46,418 bases of DNA from FCB group bacterium (GCA_013152315.1 JAADGP010000035.1:1-46418); one strand, 5' to 3'; shown: positions 1-9,494, numbered from the stretch's first letter. The notes: a model not told the origin generated them from the sequence alone. Translations and numbers: made by a program.

Positions 1-857
1 AAAGTAATGAGCAAGTCGGGCCGCAAGTCGGTTAATGCCGATTCGTCCTTCCGGGCCAAAATGATATCGGCATGTTTTACACAATTCTCCAGGGGATGAA
101 GATTGGTGATTACATCGCCGACAACCGGAATGTCGGCGTTTTTACATAATCGATTCAACGCTTCCAACAGGTCGGAATCTTTTTCCCCATGTCCTCCGAC
201 CAGCAACATCTTCTCAACACTCTGAATTTTGGTGACCAGTTTTCGCCACTGCTCATCGTCCAAAACAGCGGTACCATTTACCTCATCGATGATTCGGATA
301 TCGGAATCAAAACGGACTGTTTCGTCACCCCGGGGATAGAAGGGTTCCCGGATGGGGATATTCAGATGAACCGGCCCCGGAGGGAACGCCTGGGCGCAGT
401 TAACGGCATCGGAAACACTCCTTTCCACATGCCAGGCGGCATCGGCGTGCGCAGTATCCACGGGTAAATCGTAGCCGGCTTTAACATGCGGCGCATACAA
501 ATTCGATTGATGGATGGATTGGCCATCCTGTTGATCGATCCATTCCGGGGGACGATCGGCGGTGATCACGATAAGGGGAATATGCTGATAATAAGCTTCC
601 GTTACCGCGGGAGCATAATTCAGGGCCGCCGTGCCGGAAGTACACACGAGCACAACCGGTTTTTGTGTGCTCTGGGCGATTCCCAAGGCGATATATGCGG
701 CCGAGCGTTCGTCGCTGACCGTACGCACGTTTATCTTTTCATGTCGGGCAAAAGCCAGGGTCAATGGGGCGCATCGGGAACCGGGAGATAAAATCGCATT
801 GCTGATGCCCTTGCGGGCACAGATTTCGGCAATGTTAACGATTGCAGGTAAGAACAT
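1..857 (-). CDS. menD: MenD, SEPHCHC synthase (partial, N-terminal part)
   Basis: Not in the ORF track because it runs off the left edge. I translated the minus strand by hand and the frame stays open to base 1, giving about 285 residues. MenD is a thiamine-diphosphate enzyme that adds the 2-oxoglutarate-derived succinyl semialdehyde unit to isochorismate in menaquinone synthesis. Visible family motifs are SPGSRCAPLTLAF near the N-terminus, SDERSAAYIALG carrying the expected catalytic Glu of the pyrimidine-binding domain, TSGTAALNYAPAV and ITADRPPE. The C-terminal cofactor-binding half lies outside the window. It starts 4 bases after the menF stop. An ATG at 878, inside menF, is an alternative start in the same frame. 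Neighbouring menF and menI support the call. Confidence 0.93.
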   Translation of the reverse strand, partial: MFLPAIVNIAEICARKGISNAILSPGSRCAPLTLAFARHEKINVRTVSDERSAAYIALGIAQSTQKPVVLVCTSGTAALNYAPAVTEAYYQHIPLIVITADRPPEWIDQQDGQSIHQSNLYAPHVKAGYDLPVDTAHADAAWHVERSVSDAVNCAQAFPPGPVHLNIPIREPFYPRGDETVRFDSDIRIIDEVNGTAVLDDEQWRKLVTKIQSVEKMLLVGGHGEKDSDLLEALNRLCKNADIPVVGDVITNLHPLENCVKHADIILARKDESALTDLRPDLLIT

Positions 858-861
858 GGGT

Positions 862-2088
862 TTAGTGCCGTAACACATTCAGTAAAGTCTGGCACTTCAA
901 ATTCGTCTCTTCCCATTCCTTTTCGGGGTCGGAATCGTGGGTAATGCCCGAACCGGCATACAAAACGGTTTTGTCGGCAAATAATTGCATGCATCTTAAA
1001 TTTACGTAGATGTATGTTTCGTCCTGAATGTTCACCGGACCGAGATAGCCGCTGTAAAAAGCCCGATCGAAGGTTTCATAATTCAGAATAAAATCAATCG
1101 CCCGTCGCTTGGGCATTCCGCACACCGCCGACGTAGGATGCAACAGGAAAAGCATGACCGAACCCAGTTCGGGAAAATTGACACTGTTCATATCCACCGT
1201 GAAATCGGTTTTCAGGTGCATTAAATTGCCGGCGGCCACGGTCCGGGGACCGAATTCTTCGAATTCCCGCAGGCGGATTTTTTTAAACTGATTAATGATA
1301 AAGCGGCTTACCATGGCCTGTTCTTCAATCTCCTTTTGCGTCCACGCCGCTCGCGCGGGATCAACATCCTCGTTGATCGGCTGGGTACCCGCCAGTGATA
1401 CGGTGCGAAAAATCCGTTCACGATTAATTTGAATCAATAATTCCGGGCTGACCCCCATCCAGGTTCCATAACCGGGGACGGAGAACAAGGATGCAAATGC
1501 GGCCGGGTATGTTTTGGCCAAAGCGAGAAACGTCAAAACCAGGTTAAAGTCCGGCGCCAGTTTTTCTTGTTTCGTACGTGCCGTAACCACTTTCTGGAAG
1601 ATTCCCCTCTCGATCGCCCGCAGTCCTTTATCGACAATAGCTAAGTAATGCTGTTTCTGATCCGCCCCGTTAAATACCGGATCACGACCGGTGTGATACG
1701 GTACTGTTGCTCTGCCGGAACCATGTTCCAATGCCTTGGTCAGCGACTCCAGGTATTGCCGTTTGCGTTCTTCATTTCCTCCCGAAATATTTTCCAGTTC
1801 GCCGGTATCGGAATGATAATATAAATCGGCGGGAATATAAATGGTCTCCTCCCCGGTGGGGTTCACAAAAGGACTGATAACAAACCCCGGAGGAGTGGCT
1901 TCAATTTCAATTTTCCGGGTTGTCCACTGATCGCTTAAATTGATTACGGCGTGGAATCCTTCCGTATTGGGTAAACGCCAGACGGCTATTGCGCCCTTCC
2001 GCTCGACGGCGGTTTGAATAAATACTCTTAATAATTCCGCTATCGAGTACCGTTCAAGCTCAATGGGTGTTGCGGTCTCCAAATACAT
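862..2088 (-). CDS. menF: Isochorismate synthase MenF
   Basis: A 408-residue chorismate-binding enzyme that would convert chorismate to isochorismate, the entry step of menaquinone synthesis. The C-terminal two thirds carries family motifs: GVSPELLIQINRERIFRTVSLAGT, the HLKTDF segment, LHPTSAVCGMPK and FYSGYLGPV. The end reads YAGSGIT followed by a Glu-containing stretch, as in MenF, EntC and PabB. The N-terminal third is less conserved, as usual. Length is normal for MenF/EntC. It sits between menI and menD in transcription order, which favours menaquinone over siderophore or salicylate synthesis. It starts with ATG, 8 bases after the menI stop. Confidence 0.93.
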   Translation of the reverse strand: MYLETATPIELERYSIAELLRVFIQTAVERKGAIAVWRLPNTEGFHAVINLSDQWTTRKIEIEATPPGFVISPFVNPTGEETIYIPADLYYHSDTGELENISGGNEERKRQYLESLTKALEHGSGRATVPYHTGRDPVFNGADQKQHYLAIVDKGLRAIERGIFQKVVTARTKQEKLAPDFNLVLTFLALAKTYPAAFASLFSVPGYGTWMGVSPELLIQINRERIFRTVSLAGTQPINEDVDPARAAWTQKEIEEQAMVSRFIINQFKKIRLREFEEFGPRTVAAGNLMHLKTDFTVDMNSVNFPELGSVMLFLLHPTSAVCGMPKRRAIDFILNYETFDRAFYSGYLGPVNIQDETYIYVNLRCMQLFADKTVLYAGSGITHDSDPEKEWEETNLKCQTLLNVLRH

Positions 2089-2096
2089 GCGATTAT

Positions 2097-2519
2097 TTAT
2101 TTACGATTGGATCTTACAACCAGCGTCATTCGACTGATACAAATCAAGTTGTCGTCATCATCGGTAATTCGTGTTTCCCATACCTGGGTCCTCTTCCCCA
2201 GGTAAATCGGCTCAGTCCTGCCATGTACCCACCCCCCGGTGACACCCTTGATATGGTTCGCGTTAATCTCCAGTCCCACGCAGTATTGGTGCGGATAATC
2301 TATCGTTAACGTCCCGGCCACGCTCGCCAATGTTTCAGCCAGCGCCACCGACGCGCCCCCATGCAGGGAACCCATGGGTTGAACGGTACGATGATCCACC
2401 GGCATTTTCCCGCATAAATAATTTTCACCGACATCGGTAAACTCGATACCCAAATGGTCGGCCATTGTATTACGACTTATCCGGCGTATCTCGGCAAGGA
2501 TTTCTTTGTTACTTTTCAT
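2097..2519 (-). CDS. menI: Hotdog-fold thioesterase, likely DHNA-CoA hydrolase MenI
   Basis: A 140-residue single-domain hotdog thioesterase of the PaaI/YdiI type. The core motif around residues 47-62 contains Q47, H53-G-G and E62, which correspond to the catalytic Gln, His and Glu of E. coli YdiI. It probably hydrolyses 1,4-dihydroxy-2-naphthoyl-CoA, the thioesterase step of menaquinone synthesis. The function is inferred from the family and from its place directly upstream of menF-menD. Another acyl-CoA substrate is possible because this family is promiscuous. The start is ATG, 9 bases beyond the cdaA-side gap. No signal peptide or membrane segment is visible. Confidence 0.8.
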   Translation of the reverse strand: MKSNKEILAEIRRISRNTMADHLGIEFTDVGENYLCGKMPVDHRTVQPMGSLHGGASVALAETLASVAGTLTIDYPHQYCVGLEINANHIKGVTGGWVHGRTEPIYLGKRTQVWETRITDDDDNLICISRMTLVVRSNRK

Positions 2520-2528
2520 CGGGAAACA

Positions 2529-3305
2529 TTAATCACTGGAATAAATAAACAACCGCTCGTTCAGGTAGCGGCGTAAATCCATTTCATCAATATCGATGTG
2601 TACAAATCTTCCCTCTTCCGCTATGGAAACTCTTCGATTTTCCTCGGAAACCACAATAATGATGGCATCCGTTTCTTCCGACAATCCAAGCGCCGCACGA
2701 TGACGAGTGCCCATCGCCGGATCTACCATGGTGCTTTCCGTTAGGGGCAATATGCAGGCGGCTGCTTCGATGATATCGTTTTGAATAATCACCGCTCCGT
2801 CATGTAAAGGCGAAGTCGGATTAAAAATTGAAATCAGGAGCGGCCCTGTCACTTCCGCCTTCAAGGGCATACCGGCTTCCTTGTAATTACGCAATCCTGT
2901 TTCCCGTTGGATAACAATCAGCGCTCCCCAGCCACGGTCCTTCAATTGATTGGTCGCATCCACAATAGCTTCTATCGTTTTGGAGGTGCCGACACGGAAT
3001 ATCCGCCGGAAAAACCGGTGTTGTCCCACGTATATGAGCAAACGCCGGATTTCCGGTTGAAACAAGATAACAAAAGCGACCACCCAAACGGTCTGGAACT
3101 GGTTCACCAGCCAGGATGTCGCGCTTAATCCAAACGCGTTAAATATGAAGGATGATATTAACAGGATGATCAGCCCCACCAACATCTGCCCGGCACGGGT
3201 TCCGCGGAAATAGTGGTAAACTTTATAAAAAATCCAGCTGACGATAATTAAATCAATCAGGTCAACCAACGTGAACGTCAGGAAACCGATTTTAAATAAT
3301 TCCAT
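2529..3305 (-). CDS. cdaA: Membrane diadenylate cyclase CdaA (c-di-AMP synthase)
   Basis: A 258-residue protein with three N-terminal hydrophobic helices (roughly residues 10-30, 38-58 and 68-85) followed by a DisA_N diadenylate cyclase domain. The catalytic signature D169-G-A is in the stretch SPLHDGAVIIQ, and R201-H-R is in GTRHRAALGLSE. The product c-di-AMP usually controls potassium and osmolyte balance and wall homeostasis. It is encoded next to folP and ftsH, an arrangement I recall from Bacteroidetes-like genomes. No CdaR or GlmM gene is in the window. The start is ATG after a gap of about 150 bases, so it may have its own promoter, although no convincing one was found. Confidence 0.95.
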   Translation of the reverse strand: MELFKIGFLTFTLVDLIDLIIVSWIFYKVYHYFRGTRAGQMLVGLIILLISSFIFNAFGLSATSWLVNQFQTVWVVAFVILFQPEIRRLLIYVGQHRFFRRIFRVGTSKTIEAIVDATNQLKDRGWGALIVIQRETGLRNYKEAGMPLKAEVTGPLLISIFNPTSPLHDGAVIIQNDIIEAAACILPLTESTMVDPAMGTRHRAALGLSEETDAIIIVVSEENRRVSIAEEGRFVHIDIDEMDLRRYLNERLFIYSSD

Positions 3306-3394
3306 TGCTGTTGGTACCTACACCATATTTATCGATTAATGTTCGTCATAGCGGAAAGATTACGCTGTTTTTCTCAAAATTCCAACCGATTGTA

Positions 3395-3418
3395 GGGCCG
3401 TCGCGGCCGGGATTTTTT
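3395..3418 (+). terminator. Terminator-like hairpin on the plus strand in the folP-cdaA gap
   Basis: The perfect 5-bp GC stem ggccg-tcg-cggcc is followed by ggga and a run of six T on the plus strand. Read on the plus strand it looks like a short intrinsic terminator. Both flanking genes are on the minus strand, so it would act only on antisense transcription. The short stem makes a chance origin possible. Confidence 0.3.
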
Positions 3419-3453
3419 ATTGTTAATACCCTGTCAACCCGATCTGTTCCGGC

Positions 3454-4293
3454 TTAATTCACACCTTTTATTTTATCCGCGATTGCGATCACGCGTTTCA
3501 TGGCCTGAATATCATGAACACGGATAATTTGCGCGCCGTTTATTACACTGGCCGTAACCGCCGCGGCCGTGCCTTCCAATCGTTGATCGGACGGCAAATC
3601 AAGTGTCTGTCCGATAAAGGATTTCCTTGACGGGCCCACCAAAACGGGGTAACCAAGATCAGCGATCTGTTTTAATTCCCGGATGAGTTCAAAGTTATCG
3701 TTCAGCCTTTTTCCAAATCCGATACCCGGATCAATAATGATTTGTTCATCCTTAATTCCCCGTGCACGGGAATAAATCAACCGTTCCTGAAAATAATTCA
3801 GGATTTCCACCATCAGGTTTTCATAATGGGGATTTATCTGCATGTTTTTCGGGGTTCCCTTAATATGCATGATAACGACCGGGACGCCGGCTTCGCGAAC
3901 CACCTCAGCCATATCCATATCAAACGTTAAGCCGCTGATATCGTTAATTAAATCGGCTCCGGCCTGCAAGGCCTGCCGGGCAACATCCGCTTTATAGGTA
4001 TCGATCGAAATGAGCGTATCGGTACGTTCCCTGAGACCTTTGATGACCGGGATTACCCGGCTTAATTCCGTCCTGAACGACACCGGTTCCGCCCCGGGGC
4101 GTGTGGATTCACCCCCAACGTCGATGATATCGGCCCCTTCATCAATCATTTGTAACCCACGTTCTATCGCCCGTTCCGTTTCCATAAACTGTCCCCCGTC
4201 ACTGAAGGAATCAGGGGTTACATTCAAAACACCCATTATTAAAGTGAATGGTCGTGGATTGGATCGCCAGGAGTAATATTGATTTTTATTCAT
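3454..4293 (-). CDS. folP: Dihydropteroate synthase
   Basis: DHPS condenses 6-hydroxymethyl-dihydropterin pyrophosphate with p-aminobenzoate in folate synthesis. The TIM-barrel signatures are clear: GVLNVTPDSFSDGG near the N-terminus, DVGGESTRPGAEPV, the Asp-containing ISIDTYK, LINDISG, IDPGIGFGK, LVGPSRKSFIG and the C-terminal IIRVHD. The track ORF begins at a TTG (base 4332). I prefer the in-frame ATG at 4293, which gives about 279 residues, a normal family length. Neither start has a good ribosome binding site, so this stays open. It follows ftsH by about 100 bases and precedes cdaA. Confidence 0.95.
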   Translation of the reverse strand: MNKNQYYSWRSNPRPFTLIMGVLNVTPDSFSDGGQFMETERAIERGLQMIDEGADIIDVGGESTRPGAEPVSFRTELSRVIPVIKGLRERTDTLISIDTYKADVARQALQAGADLINDISGLTFDMDMAEVVREAGVPVVIMHIKGTPKNMQINPHYENLMVEILNYFQERLIYSRARGIKDEQIIIDPGIGFGKRLNDNFELIRELKQIADLGYPVLVGPSRKSFIGQTLDLPSDQRLEGTAAAVTASVINGAQIIRVHDIQAMKRVIAIADKIKGVN

Positions 4294-4398
4294 TGGAGAA
4301 TCGACGGAGTATGGATAGAACAAACATTCCAATATGCGTAATCGATTTGATCGTATCTATCGTAAGTCGTTTGTTTGGCGGTGTAGAGAGCCGACCGA

Positions 4399-6459
4399 CT
4401 ATGGTGTATTCTTATCGGGGGTCGGTTTCTGGCTTGGCTTTCTGGCTGGTCGGCGACGCCTTCGGGAACGTGTATTCCCATTTTTGGAACGAATGATTTT
4501 CTTCCCTTCCAGAATCCGCTGAATATCATCCGCGTCAATTGTTTCATACTTCAGCAATTCTTCAGCCAGTCGGTGTAAAATATCCTTATTTTCTTCAATA
4601 ATACGTTCGGCTGTTTTTTGTGCTTTACGGACAACCCGGACAACTTCCTCATCAATGATTCGTGCCGTTACTTCGCTGTAATCGCGATGGGTCTGGATTT
4701 CCCGGCCCAGAAATATTTCCTCGTTTTTCTTTCCAAAGGTCATGGGACCCAAAACATCACTCATGCCCCACTCACAGACCATTTTACGGGCAATTATCGT
4801 AGCCTGCTCAATATCGTTTCCGGCGCCGGTTGTTAATTCATTGAAAATCCTTTTTTCCGCGGCCCGGCCACCCATCATGATCGCCAAACGTCCCTCGATA
4901 TATTTTTTGGAATAACCATGTTTTTCATCCATGGGAAGTTGCATCGTAACCCCCAGGGCCCGTCCCCGGGGAATAATGCTGACCTTATGTATCGGATCGG
5001 CGCCTTCGGTACGCACCGCGACCAGGGCATGACCGGCCTCATGGTAGGCGGTGATCTTTTTCTCCTCATCGGACAGAATCATGCTTTTTCGCTGAACCCC
5101 CATCATGACCTTGTCCTTGGCCTCTTCGAAATCCTCCATATCAACAGCCGTTTTTCGCTTACGGGCTGCCAGCAATGCGGCTTCGTTCACAATATTCGCC
5201 AGGTCAGCGCCCACCAAACCCGGCGTACCTTTGGCCAGGGCCTCAAGATCAACTTTTCGTTTATTGACCACGATATTTTTCGTGTGGACTTTCAATATGC
5301 CCAACCGTCCTTTGACATCGGGAACATCAACTACCACTTGTCGGTCGAAGCGTCCCGGACGCAGTAAGGCCGAATCCAGGACGTCCGGACGGTTGGTCGC
5401 CGCCATGACAATAATGTTCTGGTTCGGCTCAAATCCATCCAATTCCACCAGCAACTGATTCAGGGTTTGCTCACGTTCATCATGGCCGCCCCCCAGGCCT
5501 GCTCCACGCATACGGCCGACGGCATCCAATTCATCGATAAAAATGATACACGGATTATGCTTCTTCCCCTGTTCAAACAAGTCCCGAACACGGGAAGCGC
5601 CGACACCCACAAACATTTCCACAAAATCAGCCCCACTCAGACTAAAAAACGGTACGTTAGCTTCCCCGGCCACGGCGCGGGCCAGCAAGGTTTTTCCCGT
5701 TCCGGGAGGTCCGACCAACAATACCCCCTTGGGAATTTTCGCCCCCAATTTCTGAAACCGTTTGGGGTGCTTTAAAAAGGCGATAACTTCTTTTAATTCG
5801 TCCTTGGCTTCAACACATCCGGCAACATCATTGAAAGTAACTTTGGGCAGGTTGGTCGTCATTACCTTGGCGCGGGTTTTACCGAAATTGAAGATGCTTT
5901 TCATTCCTCCGCCCCCGCCCTGCATCCGGCGCATAATAAACAACCAGAACCCGATCAACAGGATCCACGGGAGCATATCCTTCAGCATATACACCGTCCA
6001 GTTAATGCTCTGTTCTTTGAAACTGTATTCCACGCCGTACTTATCCCATTCGGCCATGGCCTCCCGATCGATAAACGGCAGTTTAAGATAAAATCGGGTT
6101 ACGTTATCCAGGGTCCCGAACTCGGTTGTGACCGTTTGCGGCTCCGATAATTCACCGTGAAAAATGTCATCGATAATCGTTGCGGAAGTGATCTTACGCT
6201 GGGTTAAAAAATCACGGTACTGGAAATAATCTATTTCGACTTCTTTTCGGGCATTCTCGGTAAAAAGCCCCGAAAGAAAAATTGCCGCCATAATGATTAA
6301 CACCCAGATCAGGGATGTTTTACCGGCGCGTTTCCACTGGAAATTATTTTCAGGAATATTCGGTTTCCGGCTGTTTTTGGGCGCTTTCTTGGGCCGGCCC
6401 TTCACTTCTTTTTTTGGCCGTCGTGCTTTAGAAGAACGCGGTGATTCGTTTTTATTCAT
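4399..6459 (-). CDS. ftsH: ATP-dependent zinc metalloprotease FtsH
   Basis: A 686-residue membrane AAA+ protease for quality control of membrane proteins and short-lived regulators. Order: a basic N-terminal tail (1-47), TM1 (about 48-66), a periplasmic domain, TM2 (about 163-177) and a GGGGG linker. Then come the AAA module with Walker A GPPGTGKT at 250-257, Walker B IIFIDE at 305-310 and second region of homology [20 protein letters not shown], and the protease domain with zinc motif H473-E-A-G-H. The C-terminus ends in a low-complexity Arg/Pro/Lys tail containing RSRRRRRP. Both basic tails are longer than in E. coli FtsH. It overlaps the end of hpt by 8 bases, so the two are probably translationally coupled. 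Confidence 0.97.
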   Translation of the reverse strand: MNKNESPRSSKARRPKKEVKGRPKKAPKNSRKPNIPENNFQWKRAGKTSLIWVLIIMAAIFLSGLFTENARKEVEIDYFQYRDFLTQRKITSATIIDDIFHGELSEPQTVTTEFGTLDNVTRFYLKLPFIDREAMAEWDKYGVEYSFKEQSINWTVYMLKDMLPWILLIGFWLFIMRRMQGGGGGMKSIFNFGKTRAKVMTTNLPKVTFNDVAGCVEAKDELKEVIAFLKHPKRFQKLGAKIPKGVLLVGPPGTGKTLLARAVAGEANVPFFSLSGADFVEMFVGVGASRVRDLFEQGKKHNPCIIFIDELDAVGRMRGAGLGGGHDEREQTLNQLLVELDGFEPNQNIIVMAATNRPDVLDSALLRPGRFDRQVVVDVPDVKGRLGILKVHTKNIVVNKRKVDLEALAKGTPGLVGADLANIVNEAALLAARKRKTAVDMEDFEEAKDKVMMGVQRKSMILSDEEKKITAYHEAGHALVAVRTEGADPIHKVSIIPRGRALGVTMQLPMDEKHGYSKKYIEGRLAIMMGGRAAEKRIFNELTTGAGNDIEQATIIARKMVCEWGMSDVLGPMTFGKKNEEIFLGREIQTHRDYSEVTARIIDEEVVRVVRKAQKTAERIIEENKDILHRLAEELLKYETIDADDIQRILEGKKIIRSKNGNTRSRRRRRPARKPSQKPTPDKNTP

Positions 6460-6994
6460 TTAAATTGTTTCCTTCCAGTCGGTATATGGCCGGTAAGTGG
6501 CGCATTTTTTGTTGGTAATCCAAACCATATCCGACGACAAAATCGGGAGGGATTTCAAATCCTACATAATCAATTGCGAATTTTACTTTCGCAACATCAG
6601 GTTTCAATAACAAGGTTACAATGGTTAATGACTTGGGACTTGCTCCTTCCAGGCGTTCTTTTAAAAATTGGATCGTTAACCCGGAATCGATAATATCTTC
6701 CACAATAATAACATGCCGGTTGGTAATATCGGCGGAAATATCTTTCAGCAATCTCACCGTGCCGGTGGATTCGGTTCCTGCGTAGCTGGATAATTTGATG
6801 AAATCCATTTCGCAGTCAATGGTCATTGCCCGCATCAGGTCCGCGAGAACAATAAAACTCCCATTTAATACGCCAATAAAAATCGGCACTTCATCCTTAA
6901 ACCGCTCCGATAATTGTTGCGCGATTTCCCGGACCCGATTCCGAATAACTTCGGCCGAAATAATTTCGGTTAAGGTATATTTACCGTATTGCAT
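6452..6994 (-). CDS. hpt: Hypoxanthine phosphoribosyltransferase
   Basis: A 180-residue type I phosphoribosyltransferase that salvages hypoxanthine (and often guanine) to IMP/GMP using PRPP. The PRPP-binding loop VEDIIDSGLT lies at residues 98-107, and the N-terminal segment GVLNGSFIVLADLMRA is typical of HPRT. Family length matches. It starts with ATG two bases after the tilS stop and overlaps ftsH downstream. The tilS-hpt-ftsH order is widespread in bacteria and supports all three calls. Confidence 0.95.
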   Translation of the reverse strand: MQYGKYTLTEIISAEVIRNRVREIAQQLSERFKDEVPIFIGVLNGSFIVLADLMRAMTIDCEMDFIKLSSYAGTESTGTVRLLKDISADITNRHVIIVEDIIDSGLTIQFLKERLEGASPKSLTIVTLLLKPDVAKVKFAIDYVGFEIPPDFVVGYGLDYQQKMRHLPAIYRLEGNNLNE

Positions 6995-6996
6995 GT

Positions 6997-8370
6997 TTAC
7001 CCAACCTTAGGCACAATTGAAAGTTCCTCGAATCGCCTGGTTTGGGGAGTAACTTTCACCCGTTCGCTGATTCGCTGGCCACACAACCAGATAATTTCAT
7101 TCTTGCTCGCCAATACCAATTGACGCTGTTTGTTAAAACGATCCATTTTAATATCCGTTAGAAAATCACTGATCTTTTTATGCCCCTGCATACCGAGAGG
7201 CTGAAAATAATCGCCGGCGCACCAATTTCTCAGAATGAGTTTTTCATCCTTAATTACCTGTCCGTCGATTATCTCTTTCCAGGGATTTGTCCCCAAATCC
7301 TTGACAGAATCTACATCATTCCAGTTGAAGACAAAATCCCCACAATCAATTGATTTTCCGAATACCACGGGAATTTCCTTTTTCACACATGAGCCCGGTT
7401 GGTTCAATATCCAGTTTTCCCGGTCTTTCAATAGCAGCCAGCCGGCCGGAAAGGGCAACCAACTTCCGACTTTGGCCGATTTCAAAAAGGTCTTTAGTTG
7501 GGTGATCAAATGCCTTCTCGACAATGCATCGCCACCAAGCAACCGGGAAATTATCATTACTTGCAGAAGTACCGGCAACTTCGCCAATTCGCGAACCGCA
7601 AGCAGAAAACGACCATCACTCTCCCGGGTAACGACGGTACGCAGAGCATGCTCAACGGCATACTCCAGAATCGGTTCCGTTTCCCGAATATTTTCACATA
7701 CCTGATGAAAAGCCGCCACCAAGCCGGGATTGAGTTTCTCCCACTCGGGGATTACCCTGTGACGCAGATAATTTCTCGGATAATGAATATCCTTATTGGT
7801 TTCGTCTTCGCGGTACGGAATCTCATGCGCTTTCACATACGTTTCGATGACGGACCCGGGAAAAGGTAACAAGGGACGGATGATCCGGCCGCGCTTAGGA
7901 TGGATTCCACGCAATCCCTTAATTCCCGCGCCGGCGCCTAAACGCAATAAAATGGTCTCCACCTGATCATTTCCGTGGTGAGCGGTCGCGATCAGGTCGG
8001 CCCCTGTTTCCTGACGCATTTCTTCCAAAGCAAGGTAACGTTCTTTCCGCGCCCATGCTTCGATACTCTCCCCGGGCGATTTTGTCCGGGGATTTAATTT
8101 CCTTACGACAAAAGGGATGTTCCACTCTTTACAGATTTCGGCCACAAAATATTGATCGTTATCGGCGTTCGTCCGCAAACCGTGGTTCACATGGGCGGCG
8201 GTCAACCGCAATTGCCATTCCTCTTTAAGACCAGCCAGGAGATGCAACAAGCACAGCGAGTCCCTTCCCCCGGATACGGCGACCAATACATGTCGCCCGG
8301 GTTGAAGCAAGCGGGAAACGGCGGGATGAGCGATAAATTGTTTTTTCAAACCGGTAACACCGGAAGACAT
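6997..8370 (-). CDS. tilS: tRNA(Ile)-lysidine synthase TilS
   Basis: TilS attaches lysine to C34 of the CAU-anticodon tRNA-Ile so that it reads AUA. The PP-loop ATPase signature SGGRDS is at residues 33-38. It is followed by AAHVNHGLR, TAHHGNDQVET and IRPLL, all diagnostic of the family. The C-terminal third carries the TilS C-terminal domain with the segment WCAGDYFQPLGMQGHKK. I moved the start from the track's TTG at 8379 to the ATG at 8370, giving about 457 residues, which is a normal length. It starts 16 bases after the metF stop. Confidence 0.95.
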   Translation of the reverse strand: MSSGVTGLKKQFIAHPAVSRLLQPGRHVLVAVSGGRDSLCLLHLLAGLKEEWQLRLTAAHVNHGLRTNADNDQYFVAEICKEWNIPFVVRKLNPRTKSPGESIEAWARKERYLALEEMRQETGADLIATAHHGNDQVETILLRLGAGAGIKGLRGIHPKRGRIIRPLLPFPGSVIETYVKAHEIPYREDETNKDIHYPRNYLRHRVIPEWEKLNPGLVAAFHQVCENIRETEPILEYAVEHALRTVVTRESDGRFLLAVRELAKLPVLLQVMIISRLLGGDALSRRHLITQLKTFLKSAKVGSWLPFPAGWLLLKDRENWILNQPGSCVKKEIPVVFGKSIDCGDFVFNWNDVDSVKDLGTNPWKEIIDGQVIKDEKLILRNWCAGDYFQPLGMQGHKKISDFLTDIKMDRFNKQRQLVLASKNEIIWLCGQRISERVKVTPQTRRFEELSIVPKVG

Positions 8371-8386
8371 GAAACCCAAAACCTGT

Positions 8387-9334
8387 CTATTTTAATTGCG
8401 AGACAATCTCGGCCACTTCCGTAGCGGAAGACATAATATAAAAATGAATGCACGGAACTTTCGCCTCAATTAATTCATGACACTGTTGCAAGGCCCACTC
8501 AATTCCAACGCGTGTTATGTCTTCCTGCGATTGTTCCAAAATTTGTTCCGATAATTTCTCCGGGATATCTACGTAAAAGTTTCTGGGAATTGTCCGCAGG
8601 TGGAATTCCTTCGTCAAAATCTTGATCCCCGGAATAATGGGAATATCGATTCCTTCCGCTCTACAGCGGTCCACGAATGAAAAGTACGCCTGATTATTAA
8701 AATACATTTGCGTCACGATATAATCGGCTCCGGCATCGACTTTCGCTTTTAAATACTTAATATCGGTGGAAAGGTTCGGCGCTTCGTAATGTTTTTCGGG
8801 ATAACCGGCCACACCGATACAAAAATTCGTCGGCGTGGCATCCACCAGATCTTCCAGGTACTGGCCATTGTTCATGGCCTTTATTTGTTTAACCAGATCA
8901 ATAGCGTATTTATTCCGTGTTTTGCCACTGCGATTGGAAATATCCTGCCTGAGATCATCCCCCCGGACAGCCAATACATTATCGATCCCCAGATAGTTTA
9001 ATTCGATCAGGGCGTCTTCCGTTTCCTCCCGGGTAAATCCCCGACATAGAATATGGGGCACGGTCTCCACGTTATACCGATTCTTGATGGCGGCGCTGAG
9101 GCCGATGGTCCCCGGTCGCTTGCGCTTAACATGACGCCTGATCATACCATCCGGAAATTCTTCATAATATACCTCGGCCGAGCGACTCGTCAGATCAATA
9201 AAGGGCGGATCATAAGGCATCAATTGTTCAATTAAATCGAATACCCCCTGGATACTGCCACCCCGCCGGGGGGGGATAATTTCATAACTGAACAAGGTCT
9301 TGTTGGCTTTTTCGAGAAACTCGATGACTTTCAC
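8387..9334 (-). CDS. metF: Methylenetetrahydrofolate reductase MetF
   Basis: A 315-residue FAD-dependent TIM-barrel enzyme reducing 5,10-methylene-THF to 5-methyl-THF for methionine synthesis. Supporting segments are FSYEIIPPRRGG at the N-terminus, FIDLTSRSAE, PHILCRGF, NVLAVRGDD, FCIGVAGYPEKHYEAP, ADYIVTQMYF and PIIPGIKIL. It resembles the MetF variant of Bacteroidetes-type genomes, which carries a moderately extended N-terminus. The start codon is GTG. A 160-base leader separates it from the upstream hydrolase gene, and this leader contains two alternative hairpins listed separately. No SAM riboswitch was recognised there. Confidence 0.94.
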   Translation of the reverse strand: MKVIEFLEKANKTLFSYEIIPPRRGGSIQGVFDLIEQLMPYDPPFIDLTSRSAEVYYEEFPDGMIRRHVKRKRPGTIGLSAAIKNRYNVETVPHILCRGFTREETEDALIELNYLGIDNVLAVRGDDLRQDISNRSGKTRNKYAIDLVKQIKAMNNGQYLEDLVDATPTNFCIGVAGYPEKHYEAPNLSTDIKYLKAKVDAGADYIVTQMYFNNQAYFSFVDRCRAEGIDIPIIPGIKILTKEFHLRTIPRNFYVDIPEKLSEQILEQSQEDITRVGIEWALQQCHELIEAKVPCIHFYIMSSATEVAEIVSQLK

Positions 9335-9401
9335 AAATAAAACCTCAACTATTTAAACGGTGCAAAGTAATTAAAATATTGATCCAATAAAAGCAAACGC
9401 T

Positions 9402-9432
9402 CGTGGATACGCAGCCACGGGGAATATCGTGG
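9402..9432 (-). promoter_or_regulatory. Two mutually exclusive hairpins in the metF leader
   Basis: Three 5-base arms lie in a row (cgtgg, ccacg, cgtgg at 9402, 9415 and 9428). The middle arm can pair with either flank, and both loops are 8 bases. They fall about 70-95 bases upstream of the metF GTG, in what would be the transcript leader. The stems are short and there is no T-tract, so this is a possible switch-like element only. Confidence 0.2.
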
Positions 9433-9494
9433 ACAAGATTGTTGCTAATAAATTGATCATTTTAACAATATCATACAAATTGATTATGCCGAAT

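Noticed and set aside
189-873. Plus-strand ORFs of 80-101 residues at the left edge
   Set aside because: They are shadows of menD, whose minus-strand frame is open through the whole stretch and carries clear MenD motifs.
3432-3437. Perfect TTGACA on the minus strand upstream of cdaA
   Set aside because: No plausible -10 element occurs 16-18 bases downstream, so I do not call a promoter.
4010-4547. Short ORFs on both strands around the folP-ftsH junction
   Set aside because: They overlap folP or ftsH in other frames and show no recognisable motif.
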